From Gemmatimonadaceae bacterium (GTDB lineage Bacteria; Gemmatimonadota; Gemmatimonadetes; Gemmatimonadales; Gemmatimonadaceae): 42,681 nucleotides of DNA. The first letter of the stretch is position 1. Every line of letters begins with the position of its first letter. Under the pieces are notes generated by a model. That model saw only the letters and a program-made list of their open reading frames with translations. It made no database searches and was not told the origin of the DNA. The DNA lies in assembly GCA_036273715.1 (NCBI GenBank), contig DASUHB010000078.1, positions 1 to 42,681 on the forward strand, written 5' to 3'. Of this stretch, positions 17,125 through 26,162 are shown piece after piece. A program made the translations under genes and the position numbers.

Positions 17125-17924
17125 TCCCCCTCGACGTGTTCGGCTTCGACCCGCCAGCCGGCTTCGCCCAACGACGACACCACGGCGTCGCGCTCGGCGG
17201 TCAGGATGCCGCTGACCACGGCCCGCCCGTTAGGCGAAAGCGACGCCCGCATGGCCGGCGCCAGCTCGACGACCACCTGTGAGATGATGTTGGCGAACAG
17301 CACGCGCGCCGGCGCGACGAGCGGCAGAATGACCCTCGCGTCGCCTTCGATCACCCGCACGCGGTCGGCGACGCCGTTGGCCGCGGCATTCTGTTCCGCG
17401 TTCTCGATCGCCTGCGGATCGGATTCGATGGCGATCGCGCGCCCCGCGCCTAACCGAACGGCGGCGATGGACAGAATCGCGCTGCCGGCGCCGAGGTCGA
17501 TGACGGTGTCGCCGGGCCGTACTACATCCTGCATGAGGCGCAGCACGCCGCGCGTGGTCTCGTGCTCTCCGGTGCCGAACGCCATCGCCGGCTCGATGAC
17601 CACGGGACACTCGGCGTCGGCGATTTCGGCGGCCCGCCACGGCGGCGCCACGGCAACGCGCCCGATCCGTTGCACGCCAACGGTGGGCGGCCAGGCGCGA
17701 GCAACATCGATGTGACCGGCGTCGCGCGCCTCGATGGTGACCGTTGCGTCGGCGGCGTACAGCGCGGCGTACAGCGCCGCGACGTCGGCGTCACCGGGCA
17801 CGTGGGTGAGCAACGATTCGTCCAGCTCCTGAACTGCCGGCGCGCCGGCATGCACGAGGGCCGCGACCACCGCCTCGCGCGTCGCGTCGCCGGCGTGGTG
17901 CACGCGAACCTCGGTCCAGCTCAC
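17094..17924 (-). CDS. prmA: ribosomal protein L11 methyltransferase
   Basis: A 276-residue SAM-dependent methyltransferase that trimethylates ribosomal protein L11. Motifs are VVIEPAMAFGTGEHETTRGVL (PrmA signature), TVIDLGAGSAILSIAAVRLGA (SAM motif I; the usual third glycine position reads AGSA, normally GSGIL), and VLFANIISQVVVELAP, which corresponds to the NILA/NI catalytic region. The N-terminal substrate-binding domain is present. It follows dnaJ after a 45-base gap and overlaps rsmE. The hrcA-dnaJ-prmA-rsmE order is widely conserved. Confidence 0.93.
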   Translation of the reverse strand: MSWTEVRVHHAGDATREAVVAALVHAGAPAVQELDESLLTHVPGDADVAALYAALYAADATVTIEARDAGHIDVARAWPPTVGVQRIGRVAVAPPWRAAEIADAECPVVIEPAMAFGTGEHETTRGVLRLMQDVVRPGDTVIDLGAGSAILSIAAVRLGAGRAIAIESDPQAIENAEQNAAANGVADRVRVIEGDARVILPLVAPARVLFANIISQVVVELAPAMRASLSPNGRAVVSGILTAERDAVVSSLGEAGWRVEAEHVEGEWWSSVIAPR

Positions 17925-17969
17925 CGCGCTCCGGCGTTGGGCATCGAGCGGCGCGCGCGGCGCGCGCGA

Positions 17970-19106
17970 TCACGCACCCAGTGCCTCCTTCATCTTCGAC
18001 CACAGGCCTTTGGATCGCGCGTTGCCCGCCGGCATGTCGCCCTCGAGCTTCTGCAATTCCTGGAGCAAGGTTTTGTGTTCCGGCGACACCGTTTGCGGGG
18101 TCCACAGCTGCACGCGCACGTGCAGATCTCCGACGCCTGACGCATTCACGCGCGGGAGACCGCGGCCGCGCAGCTGGAACACCTGGCCGCTCTGCGTTCC
18201 GGGCGGAACGCGGAGCGAGATCGCGCCGGTGACGTTGGGGACATCGACGTCTGCGCCGAGCACGAGTTGGGCGTAGGTGACGAGGACTTCGGTGTAGAGA
18301 TCGGCGCCGTCGCGTTCGAAGCGCGCGTCGTCTTCCACTTCGAACACGACGAGCACGTCGCCGCGCGGGCCGCCCTGCGGCCCAACGCTGCCTTGCTCGC
18401 GGAGCGACATGTACTGGCCCGTCGCGACGCCCGCGGGAATGGAGACGCTGAACGTGCGCTCGGCGCGCGCTCGGCCTTCGCCTTTGCAGCGTTTGCATGG
18501 GGTGTCGATGATCGTGCCCTGCCCGGCGCAGGTCGGACACGGTGCGACGCTCACGAACTGTCCGAAGAACGAGCGTTGGGCGCGCCGCACTTCGCCGGAT
18601 CCGCTGCACGTTGGGCAGCGCTTGGGCTTGGTGCCCGGCTCCGAGCCGGTGCCCTCGCAGCGCTCGCATGGATCGAGCAGCTTGAGGGTGAGCTGCTTGT
18701 CGACGCCCGAGGCGACTTCCTGCAGCGTGAGCGGGACGGTGACCTTGATGTCGGCGCCGGCGCGGGGGCCGCCGCGCTGGCGGCCGCCGAACATGTCCTC
18801 GAGGCCGCCGAACCCGCCGAAATCGCGCATGAAGATGCCTAACGCTTCGGCGAGGTCCACGTGGTGGAATCCTCCCGACGCCGCCCCGCGGAGCCCGGCC
18901 TCGCCGTATCGATCGTAGGCCGCGCGCTTGCCGGGGTCGCGCAGCACGTCGTACGCCTCGGTGATGCCCTTGAAGCGCTCTTCCGCGTCCTTGGAGCCGC
19001 CGTTACGATCGGGGTGATACTGCATCGCGAGCTTGCGATACGCCTTCTTGATGTCGTCGTCGGACGCATCGCGCGGCACGCCGAGCACGTCGTAGAAGTC
19101 AGCCAT
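17970..19106 (-). CDS. dnaJ: chaperone DnaJ
   Basis: A 378-residue type I J-protein, the Hsp40 partner of DnaK. Residues 1-70 form the J-domain (DFYDVLGVPRDASDDDIKKAYR, HPD motif), followed by a glycine-rich region, a zinc-finger domain with four CxxCxGxG repeats (CERCEGTG, CPTCSGSG, CPTCAGQG, CKRCKGEG), and the substrate-binding beta domains. Length is normal. It follows hrcA after 36 bases, with one copy of the dispersed word CGTTAGGC in the gap. grpE and dnaK are not in the window. Confidence 0.97.
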   Translation of the reverse strand: MADFYDVLGVPRDASDDDIKKAYRKLAMQYHPDRNGGSKDAEERFKGITEAYDVLRDPGKRAAYDRYGEAGLRGAASGGFHHVDLAEALGIFMRDFGGFGGLEDMFGGRQRGGPRAGADIKVTVPLTLQEVASGVDKQLTLKLLDPCERCEGTGSEPGTKPKRCPTCSGSGEVRRAQRSFFGQFVSVAPCPTCAGQGTIIDTPCKRCKGEGRARAERTFSVSIPAGVATGQYMSLREQGSVGPQGGPRGDVLVVFEVEDDARFERDGADLYTEVLVTYAQLVLGADVDVPNVTGAISLRVPPGTQSGQVFQLRGRGLPRVNASGVGDLHVRVQLWTPQTVSPEHKTLLQELQKLEGDMPAGNARSKGLWSKMKEALGA

Positions 19107-19142
19107 GTGATTCGGGGATCGTGAACATTACGTTAGGCAGAG

Positions 19143-20186
19143 TCAATCGAGCAGGTCGCTGATGAGCCGCGAGGTGTGCGTCACCAGCGAGACGACTTTC
19201 TCGTAGGGCATTCGCGTGGGTCCGATCACGCCGATCACGCCCGCCAGCGCGCCCGCGTGATACTCGGCGGTGACCACCGTGAGGCCGGACAAGCGCGCGT
19301 CCGCGTGCTCGGTGCCGATGGTGATGGAGATGCCGGGCGCCGTATTCTGCCGCTGGAGCAACGCGCCTAACGCTTCCGGGCGGTCGGTGAGCGCCAGCAG
19401 CTTGCGCAGATTGTCGCCGGTGGCGAACTCCGGCTGCTCGGCGAGCACGGACGTCTGGCCCAGGAGCACCTGCGGGTCGCCGAACGCGCGGCTCGTGTCC
19501 AGCATCTGCTCGGCTTCCTGGATGAAGATGTTGATCAACTCGCCCGCGTCGGATCCGGCGCGCTGGTCGCGCAGCCGCTCGGAGAGCGTGGACCGCAGCT
19601 CGCGCCAGGTGCAGCCGGCGAGGCGCTCGTTCAACACCTCCGTCACTTCGGCCATGGCTTTCTCGGCGATCTCGCCCGGCACCTCGACGAAGATGCTGCG
19701 CGCGGCGCCGCCCGTTAGGCGGAGCACGAGCAGCAACCGTTCCGAGCTCACCTTGATCAGCTCCAGCCGCTCGAGGCGCGCTTCATCGAGGCGCGGGCCT
19801 AACGCAATCCCCAGCTCCTGCGTCAACACGCCCAGCACCTGCGCCGCCCGGCGCAGAATCGCGTCGATGGCCGTGCCGCCGCCGGAGAGCTGCTCGATCA
19901 GCGCATCCCGCGCCCCTGGCTCGAGCGGCGCGAAGTGCATGAGGCTGTCCACGTACGTCCGGTACGCCATGTCCGTGGGCACGCGACCCGCCGACGTATG
20001 CGGATGGAAGAGAAAACCCTTGTCCTCGAGATCGCTCATCGTGTTGCGGATCGTCGCCGGCGACAAGTCGAGCATGTACCGCCGCGAAATCAACCGCGAT
20101 CCGGCAGGCTCGGCTGTCTCGACGTAGGAGCGGATGACCGCCGCCAACACGCGGCGCTCCCGATCCGTAAGCTGTGCGAGCGTCAT
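19143..20186 (-). CDS. hrcA: heat-inducible transcription repressor HrcA
   Basis: A 347-residue repressor of class I heat-shock genes. The N-terminal winged helix (about 1-75) has AGSRLISRRYMLDLSPATIRNTMSDLEDKGFL and HPHTSAGRVPTDMAYR, which are strong family signatures; the GAF-like and dimerisation regions follow. HrcA normally binds the CIRCE element (TTAGCACTC-N9-GAGTGCTAA). I found no CIRCE upstream; instead a different perfect inverted repeat lies 19-40 bases before the ATG. It starts 10 bases after hemW. Confidence 0.95.
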   Translation of the reverse strand: MTLAQLTDRERRVLAAVIRSYVETAEPAGSRLISRRYMLDLSPATIRNTMSDLEDKGFLFHPHTSAGRVPTDMAYRTYVDSLMHFAPLEPGARDALIEQLSGGGTAIDAILRRAAQVLGVLTQELGIALGPRLDEARLERLELIKVSSERLLLVLRLTGGAARSIFVEVPGEIAEKAMAEVTEVLNERLAGCTWRELRSTLSERLRDQRAGSDAGELINIFIQEAEQMLDTSRAFGDPQVLLGQTSVLAEQPEFATGDNLRKLLALTDRPEALGALLQRQNTAPGISITIGTEHADARLSGLTVVTAEYHAGALAGVIGVIGPTRMPYEKVVSLVTHTSRLISDLLD

Positions 20187-20196
20187 AAGTCTAAAA

Positions 20197-21381
20197 TTAC
20201 GAATGACTTGACAGTGCGGTCAAGTCGGTTGCCAGCGTATCGAGCCGAAGCCAGCCCCGCGGCGTCAGACGAAGCCTCGACCCTTCTCGCATTGCCCAGC
20301 CAGCCGCGACCCAACGATCGAGCATTGCATCGTCGGCTGCCAGAGCCGGCGGTGCGATCTCCACACCATGGTTGGTACGCAGGCCGAGGTAGATGCGTTC
20401 CGTGTTGCGGTTGTCTGCGGTGAGGACCTCGTGATCCTCTACCGGGTCACCGCCCGCTGCTATGAGCCGGGACCACGCGGCCAGCTCGCGCGCGTTCCAA
20501 CGGCGGCGCACGGTATCGAACGAGTGTGCGCTCGGGCCGAACCCATCGTAGGCGAGATGCCGCCAGTAGCTCGAGTTGTGGCGCGCACGGCGCCCGGGTC
20601 GAGCGTAGTTGGAGACCTCGTAGTGCTCGAAGCCGGCTGCGCCCAGGGTCTCATCAGCCAGCAGAAAGTCCCGTTCGTACATGTCGTCAGGCGCCTCGTG
20701 CATGAGTTGACGATCGCGCCAGCGCGCCAAAGGCGTCGCGGGCTCGATCGTGAGACCGTAAAGCGAGAGGTGTGCCGGTTCGAGCTCGAGCGCGCGACGT
20801 AGGTCATCCCGCCAATCGCGGTCGAGCGATGAGGGCAGCGCAAAAATGAGATCGAGCGACAGGTTCTCGATCCCCGCGGCGCGCGCGGCCCATACGGCGC
20901 GAGCGATCTGTGCCGCATCGTGGCTGCGGTGCATCCAAACCAGTACGCGGGCATCGAACGATTGTGCTCCGATCGACAATCGATTGATCCCCGCGGCGCG
21001 CCAGGCGCGGGCGGATTCTGCGCTCACGTCGTCCGGATTCGCCTCGAGCGTCAGCTCGGCGCCGTCGTCGAAGGCGAAGCGCGCGCGCAGGCGATCCAGC
21101 AAGCGGGCCACGCCGTCGCCGCCTAACAGAGACGGCGTGCCGCCGCCGAAGTAGAGCGTATCGATCGCGCGCGGCGCACGGTCGGGGTAGCGCAGGTCGA
21201 TCTCGCGCGCGAGCGAGTCGATGAAATCGGCGACGGGGACGCTCCGGCGCACTGCGATCGCGAAGTCGCAGTACGTGCACCGCCGCCGGCAGAACGGGAC
21301 GTGCACGTAGACGTGTCTGGGAAGCGCGTTGGGCGCGGGCGTCGGGGCGAGTTCCGACAGCGGAGACGGCGTGCGGACCAC
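20197..21381 (-). CDS. hemW: radical SAM heme chaperone HemW (HemN-like)
   Basis: A 394-residue radical SAM protein. The 4Fe-4S motif is CRRRCTYCDF (Cys31, Cys35, Cys38) followed by FGGGTPSLL, ELTLEANPDDV, RLSIGAQSFD and LSLDLIFALPS, all typical of the HemN/HemW group. The short N-terminus and the adjacent hrcA-dnaJ genes fit HemW, a heme-insertion factor, better than the true oxygen-independent coproporphyrinogen oxidase HemN; older annotations often use that name. The last codons contain half of an inverted repeat facing hrcA. It is preceded by dprA with a 35-base gap. Confidence 0.9.
   Translation of the reverse strand: MVRTPSPLSELAPTPAPNALPRHVYVHVPFCRRRCTYCDFAIAVRRSVPVADFIDSLAREIDLRYPDRAPRAIDTLYFGGGTPSLLGGDGVARLLDRLRARFAFDDGAELTLEANPDDVSAESARAWRAAGINRLSIGAQSFDARVLVWMHRSHDAAQIARAVWAARAAGIENLSLDLIFALPSSLDRDWRDDLRRALELEPAHLSLYGLTIEPATPLARWRDRQLMHEAPDDMYERDFLLADETLGAAGFEHYEVSNYARPGRRARHNSSYWRHLAYDGFGPSAHSFDTVRRRWNARELAAWSRLIAAGGDPVEDHEVLTADNRNTERIYLGLRTNHGVEIAPPALAADDAMLDRWVAAGWAMREGSRLRLTPRGWLRLDTLATDLTALSSHS
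20205..20226. promoter_or_regulatory. inverted repeat upstream of hrcA
   Basis: GACTTGAC (20205-20212) and GTCAAGTC (20219-20226) are a perfect 8-base inverted repeat around AGTGCG. On the minus strand it contains TTGACC, which with TAATTT 18 bases downstream resembles a promoter placed very close to the hrcA ATG. It could be an operator, or the stem of a weak terminator for hemW. It is not a CIRCE sequence. Confidence 0.4.
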
Positions 21382-21416
21382 ACCGAAACATATCGCTCAT
21401 CCCCCGCGCGCGCCCG

Positions 21417-22550
21417 TCATCGACGGCGGATCGCTCCATCGAGCGCGCAATCGATGGCGCCGCGGAGCTCGAGGGATGTGACGGCGGCGAGACACGCCCG
21501 TGGCGCGAGCTGAGCGCGGGCCGTGAGCGTGTCGATGTCGGCGGGCCCGAGCGCCAGCGCGTTCCACACGGCGCGTTCACTGGGATCGTCGAAGGACGGT
21601 TCGGCGCGGTCGGATGGCGCGGCATGGATGAGACAGAGCGCGTCGTCGACATCAGCAATCACGCATGCACCATCGCGCAGCAAGCGATTTGACCCCTGGC
21701 TCTGAGGCGAATCGATGCGACCGGGGACCGCGGCAACCGTGCGTCCGAGATCAGTGGCATAGCGCGCGGTGATGAGGGCGCCGCTTCGCTCCGGGGCTTC
21801 GCACACGATGGTGACGGATGCGAGCGCCGCGATGATGCGATTGCGCTTCGGAAAGGAACCTCCGTTCGCACGGTCTCCCGGCAGCTCTTCGGAGAGGACG
21901 AGGCCCGTGTCCGCAATGCGTTCGTGCAGCGCGCAGTGCGATACCGGATACGCCACATCGACGCCGGTGCCGAGCACGGCGATGGTCGCACCGGATGGGC
22001 AGCGCAGCGCTGCGCGGTGGCCGGCCGCATCGATGCCGCGAGCCATGCCGCTGACGATGGTCGCACCGGCGCGGGCCAGGGCGAACGCGATGTCGGCCGT
22101 GGCGCGCTCGCCGTACAGGGTTGCGCGCCTCGTGCCGACGATGGCAACGACGGTGGAGGCCAGGAGGCTCGTTTTCCCGATGGCCCAGAGGAGCGGCGGC
22201 GAGAGCGGCTGGTTAGGCGCGCCGACGTGGTCGAGGTCGAACAGCGCGGGCGGATACTCCTCGTCGCCCGCGAGGATGAGGCGCGCCCGGGCGCGCTCGG
22301 CGGCCGCGAGCGACTCATCGGCTGTTCGTAAGGCGGCGTCGCGCTCGGTCGCGGTACCGGTCGCATCGAATGCTTCGGGAGCGGACCCAAATCGTGCAAC
22401 GAGCTCGTGATAGGTGGCGACTCCGACGCGCGGCAGGAGAGAGAGCGCGAGCGCTTGGCGCCGCGCGTCGAGGTCATGGTAGCGCGGCGTCGCTCGCTCG
22501 GGCGGTGGCGGCGGTGCGGAGCTCGAGCAGGCGGGTCCACAGCGCCGCAA
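21417..22550 (-). CDS. dprA: DNA-processing protein DprA
   Basis: A protein of up to 377 residues. DprA binds incoming single-stranded DNA during natural transformation and loads RecA. A helix-hairpin-like N-terminal part (LSLLPRVGVATYHELVARFG) is followed by a Rossmann-fold domain with the family signatures VAIVGTRRATLYGERA, IVSGMARGIDAAGHRAAL, VLGTGVDVAYP, FPKRNRIIAALA and AVPGRIDSPQSQGSN, and a winged-helix-like C-terminus (about 305-377). The start is uncertain: the open frame begins with TTG at 22550 and overlaps obgE by 77 bases, and I found no ATG or GTG before the conserved region. Presence of dprA makes DNA uptake plausible but does not prove it. Confidence 0.93.
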   Translation of the reverse strand: MRRCGPACSSSAPPPPPERATPRYHDLDARRQALALSLLPRVGVATYHELVARFGSAPEAFDATGTATERDAALRTADESLAAAERARARLILAGDEEYPPALFDLDHVGAPNQPLSPPLLWAIGKTSLLASTVVAIVGTRRATLYGERATADIAFALARAGATIVSGMARGIDAAGHRAALRCPSGATIAVLGTGVDVAYPVSHCALHERIADTGLVLSEELPGDRANGGSFPKRNRIIAALASVTIVCEAPERSGALITARYATDLGRTVAAVPGRIDSPQSQGSNRLLRDGACVIADVDDALCLIHAAPSDRAEPSFDDPSERAVWNALALGPADIDTLTARAQLAPRACLAAVTSLELRGAIDCALDGAIRRR

Positions 22551-23499
22551 GGAGCGTGTCGAGGCCCAGCCGGGCGGCGGCGCTGATGGCGAATACGCCG
22601 AACGCGTCGGGCGCGCTGATTGGCGGCGCCTCGAGCTCGCCTAACAGATCCATTTTCGTGAACACGACGCAGTGCGGCTTGGACGCCAGCTCGGCGGAAT
22701 AGCTGGCGATTTCGCGGCGCAGGCCGTCATAGTCGGCTTGCCAGTCGAGCGTGTCCACCGGAATGAGAAACGCAAGGAGGCGCGTGCGCTCGATGTGGCG
22801 CAGAAACGTGAGGCCCAGGCCGCGTCCTTCGTGTGCGCCCTCGATGATGCCGGGGATGTCGGCGACGACGAACGTGCGATGGTCGGACAGCTGCACCACG
22901 CCCAGGTTCGGCGAGAGCGTGGTGAACGGATAATCGGCTATCTTGGGGTGGGCCGCCGAAATCACCGACAGCAGCGTCGACTTCCCTGCGTTAGGCTGGC
23001 CCACGAGGCCGACATCGGCGATGAGCTTGAGCTCGAGCTCGATCCGGCGATGTTGCCCTTCCTCGCCGACCTGCCAATCGCGCGGCGCCTGGTGCGTGGA
23101 CGTCACGAAGAACGAATTGCCTCGTCCGCCGCGGCCACCGCGCGCGACGAGCAGCGTCTGCCCGTCTTCAGTCACCTCGCCGAGCCATTCCTGCGTGTCG
23201 AGATCGCGCACGACCGTGCCCAACGGCACGGGCAGGACGATATCGTCGCCCGAGCGGCCCGTTTTGTTCGCGCCCATACCGTGTTCGCCGCGATCGGCGG
23301 CGAACCGGGTGCGATATGTGTAGTCGAGCAAGGTGGCGAGATTGCTGTCCCCCCGCAGGAGCACATTGCCGCCGCGCCCGCCGTCGCCGCCGTCGGGGCC
23401 GCCCATGGGCACGCGGTGCTCGCGACGGAACGACACACACCCGGAGCCGCCCGTGCCGGCCTCGATCTCGATGTCGACGCGATCGATGAATGGGCTCAT
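22474..23499 (-). CDS. obgE: Obg family GTPase
   Basis: A 341-residue ribosome-associated GTPase needed for large-subunit assembly and stress control. Residues 1-158 form the glycine-rich Obg fold (GGDGGRGGNVLLRG, ARGGRGGRGNSFF). The G domain has G1 GQPNAGKST (167-174), the PFTTLSPNLG switch, DIPGIIEGAHEG and TKMD. The C-terminal extension is short. The ATG overlaps the upstream CMD-like gene by four bases. A reversed copy of the dispersed word encodes Pro-Asn inside the G1 loop itself. Confidence 0.96.
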   Translation of the reverse strand: MSPFIDRVDIEIEAGTGGSGCVSFRREHRVPMGGPDGGDGGRGGNVLLRGDSNLATLLDYTYRTRFAADRGEHGMGANKTGRSGDDIVLPVPLGTVVRDLDTQEWLGEVTEDGQTLLVARGGRGGRGNSFFVTSTHQAPRDWQVGEEGQHRRIELELKLIADVGLVGQPNAGKSTLLSVISAAHPKIADYPFTTLSPNLGVVQLSDHRTFVVADIPGIIEGAHEGRGLGLTFLRHIERTRLLAFLIPVDTLDWQADYDGLRREIASYSAELASKPHCVVFTKMDLLGELEAPPISAPDAFGVFAISAAARLGLDTLLAALWTRLLELRTAATARASDAALP

Positions 23500-24149
23500 G
23501 CGGCGTGCACCCGATCCCAGAGCAAGCGAAAACGGCGATTCGTTTCGTCGCGCAGACGCGGCGCGACGATGTCGAGCACGTCACTGATCTCATCGGCGGA
23601 CGCGCCGGCGTTCAGCGCGCCGCGCAAGTGCGCGTGGAGCTGGCGGTCGTGCTCGCCCACCGCGCAAACGGCGACGATGCACAGCTCGCGCCTTCGCAAA
23701 TCGAGCTGGGGGCGGCCGAGGACCTTGCCGTAGCCGTCGACGATCATCCAGGTATCGAGGGCCGGGTGGAGCTCGCGAATGTTGGCGCGCAGGCGCTCGT
23801 ACGTGTCGCCGTACACCGTCGCGCAGGTGGATTCTCCGCGCGCGTACCAGGCGCGGACGCGTGCCGGCGCGGGATCGGCATCCGGGTCACCGTTAGGCGC
23901 GTGCCGGCCCGACGCGCGGCGCCACTCGCGCGCGGCGTTCAACGCCCGCGGAAATCCGCTGAACAAGTGCGATTGCAGAATGAGCTCCTCCACCCAGTCA
24001 GGATCGATGCGGGCCGCCGCAGCCCGCGCCATGGCGTTGCGCAGCGCCATCTCGCCGTCCGCCGCGATGGCCGCCGCGAGCTCGACCAGCCCGCGCGTGG
24101 CGTTGTCGAGTGCGCGCAGTTTAACCGCCGGCGGTGTCGGGGCCGTCAT
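23496..24149 (-). CDS. AhpD/carboxymuconolactone decarboxylase-like protein
   Basis: A 217-residue helical protein. The C-terminal third (ELCIVAVCAVGEHDRQLHAHLRGALNAGASADEI) matches the carboxymuconolactone decarboxylase/AhpD pattern of a catalytic helix followed by a His-containing helix. The usual CxxC redox pair of AhpD is not present; Cys residues occur singly in this segment, so a peroxidase role is doubtful. The first 90 residues are alanine-rich helices with no recognised domain. It is translationally coupled to obgE (ATGA overlap). Function unknown; family call moderately secure. Confidence 0.75.
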   Translation of the reverse strand: MTAPTPPAVKLRALDNATRGLVELAAAIAADGEMALRNAMARAAAARIDPDWVEELILQSHLFSGFPRALNAAREWRRASGRHAPNGDPDADPAPARVRAWYARGESTCATVYGDTYERLRANIRELHPALDTWMIVDGYGKVLGRPQLDLRRRELCIVAVCAVGEHDRQLHAHLRGALNAGASADEISDVLDIVAPRLRDETNRRFRLLWDRVHAA

Positions 24150-24185
24150 CGATTCCGCGGGGAGGCAATCGTAGTATTGCGCGCG

Positions 24186-25175
24186 TCACGCCGCGGGATG
24201 CACGTCGCCGACGGTCGCGCCGCGGGTGTTGATGATCGGCGTCGTGAGAAATCCGTACAGGCGCGGCGGCAGCGTGTCTGGCAGCGCGCCCAGATGCTGG
24301 AGCGCCCGCAGCACGGCGGGGTGCTGTGCCCGCGACGCGCCATCCTCCACCTTGATCGCGACGCCGAGGCCCGCCGCGGGAATGGCCACACAGTGCACGC
24401 CTTCCGCGCCGACTTTGGACAGCACCGCGCCGTCGGTCTCTTCCATGAGCACGGTATCGAAGCGGTCGGTGCCGCCGACGAGGAACGGGCGCGTCGTCAT
24501 GGCGTGCACGATGCGCTGCGGCACGTCCACGCCGCGGTGCGCCGCGTCGCCTAACCGGGCGAACGCGAGCGCCATCGCCCGCAGCGGCAAGCCGAACGCG
24601 ACGACGCCGCACCCATCCACGACCTGCCCGATGCGGTCGGCCTGGACGCCAGTCCAGGCGGCGATTTCCTGCAGCGCCGCCTGCTGCACGGGGTGGCACG
24701 GCGTCTCGTAGCCTAACGTCGGCCATCCCGCGCGGCGCGCGTGCGCGAGCATGGCGGCGTGTTTGCCCGAGCAGTTGTTGTGCAGCCGCGTGGGCGCATC
24801 TCCCGATTGCTGCAGCAGGCGCGCGCCGCGGCGCGTGAGCGGGTCGTGCGGCCCGCAGGCGAGGTCGCCCTCCTCGAGGCCGACGGCGTCGAGCATGCGG
24901 CGCGCGAGCTCCACGTGCTCCGGTTCCCCGCCGTGTGACGCGCACGCGAGGGCGAGCGCATCGTCGCCCCATCCGAGGCCGTCGAACGCCTTCGACTCGA
25001 GCAGTGGAATCACCTGGAACGGTTTCGCGCAGGATCGCCACACCGTCACGAGATCGATGTCGCCGCTTTCGCACACGACGCGATTCGACGCGTCGACGAC
25101 CACCGCGTGCACGCGGTGGCGCGATTCCACCAGGTCGCCGCGGGTGGCGACGACATCCAAATCAAACTGCATCAC
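24186..25175 (-). CDS. asparaginase (L-asparaginase II / thermolabile type)
   Basis: A 329-residue protein of the asparaginase II family typified by the Rhizobium etli enzyme, which is unrelated to the E. coli type. Segments WRSCAKPFQVIPLLESKA, ALACASHGGEPEHV, RLHNNCSGKHAAMLA and QVVDGCGVVAFGLPL contain the conserved Ser, Lys and Cys residues of that family. It would hydrolyse L-asparagine to aspartate and ammonia. Its start overlaps the end of the EamA transporter gene by 14 bases, suggesting coupling and perhaps shared amino-acid metabolism. Confidence 0.88.
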   Translation of the reverse strand: MMQFDLDVVATRGDLVESRHRVHAVVVDASNRVVCESGDIDLVTVWRSCAKPFQVIPLLESKAFDGLGWGDDALALACASHGGEPEHVELARRMLDAVGLEEGDLACGPHDPLTRRGARLLQQSGDAPTRLHNNCSGKHAAMLAHARRAGWPTLGYETPCHPVQQAALQEIAAWTGVQADRIGQVVDGCGVVAFGLPLRAMALAFARLGDAAHRGVDVPQRIVHAMTTRPFLVGGTDRFDTVLMEETDGAVLSKVGAEGVHCVAIPAAGLGVAIKVEDGASRAQHPAVLRALQHLGALPDTLPPRLYGFLTTPIINTRGATVGDVHPAA

Positions 25176-26070
25176 GAACCGCCGTCTGCTGGGGGACGTT
25201 CGCCGTGCGGGCCAGCGCGAGGAGCACGCCGCCCAACACGCACGTGCCGCCGACGAGCGTGAACGTCGACGGCACTTCGCGAATACTGGGGACGAGCGCC
25301 GCGATGAGCGTCGCGCCGACGGGTTCGCCGAGCGCCGTCACGTTCACCACGTACGCGGGCAGGTACTTGAGCGCCCAGTTGAGGCCGGTGTGTCCGAGGA
25401 GCATCGGACCGGCCGCGAGCGCAACGAAGATCGCGAACTCGCGGCGCGGCTGCGGGAGAACCGGCGCGCGCGTGAGAGCGCAAATGCCTAACAACACGAC
25501 GAGGCACGCGCCGTACACGAGCGCGACGTACGGCCAGAGGTCGAGCGTCCGGCGGAGCCGCCGCCCAACGAGATAGTAGAGCGCCGCGGCCACTCCGCCG
25601 CCGAGCGCCAGCGCGTCGCCCAACAGGGCGCGCGTGCCCTGCGCCGACGCCGCGAACCGCGCATCGCCCCATGCGACGATGCATGCACCGGCCATCGCGA
25701 GCGCGATGCCCAACCATTGCCGGCCGGTGGGCGCCTCGCGCAGCCACACCACCGAAATGAGCGCGACGATCACGGGTTGGATGTTGACCAGCACCACCGA
25801 CGCGGCGATCGACGTCATGTCCACCGATGCGGTCCAGCTCCAGAAGTGCAGCGCGAGCATGGCACCGGCGCCGAGCGCGAGCGCGACGCCGCGGCGGTCG
25901 AGGCGCTTCCATTGGATCCAGCCACGGCGCGGCACGAGGATCGCCGCGACGACGACCACCGAAAAAAAGAGGCGCCACGTGGCGATGACGAGCGGCGGGG
26001 CGTGCGACAAGCGCACGAGCGGTGCCGCCATCGAGATCCCGATGATTGCCGCCAGGAGGACGAGCAGCAT
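25162..26070 (-). CDS. EamA family (DMT superfamily) permease
   Basis: A 302-residue integral membrane protein with about ten hydrophobic segments arranged as two EamA repeats. GEPVGATLIAAL in the second repeat and the N-terminal MLLVLLAAIIGISMAAPLVRLS are typical of drug/metabolite transporters. Substrate is unknown; amino-acid or metabolite export is common in the family. It is first in the minus-strand run and divergent from the heptose kinase-like gene, so a promoter should lie between 26071 and 26162. Confidence 0.88.
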   Translation of the reverse strand: MLLVLLAAIIGISMAAPLVRLSHAPPLVIATWRLFFSVVVVAAILVPRRGWIQWKRLDRRGVALALGAGAMLALHFWSWTASVDMTSIAASVVLVNIQPVIVALISVVWLREAPTGRQWLGIALAMAGACIVAWGDARFAASAQGTRALLGDALALGGGVAAALYYLVGRRLRRTLDLWPYVALVYGACLVVLLGICALTRAPVLPQPRREFAIFVALAAGPMLLGHTGLNWALKYLPAYVVNVTALGEPVGATLIAALVPSIREVPSTFTLVGGTCVLGGVLLALARTANVPQQTAVRDAV

Positions 26071-26162
26071 GTCTCATAAGCTATCGGGTCAGTGCGGCAA
26101 GAGGTATTGGGTTGCACGACCGGTCACTGCGGCGTGCGGGCGTGCCGTGTACATTATCCGCC

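Noticed and set aside
20187-20240. CIRCE element upstream of hrcA
   Set aside because: The inverted repeat found there does not contain TTAGCACTC or GAGTGCTAA.
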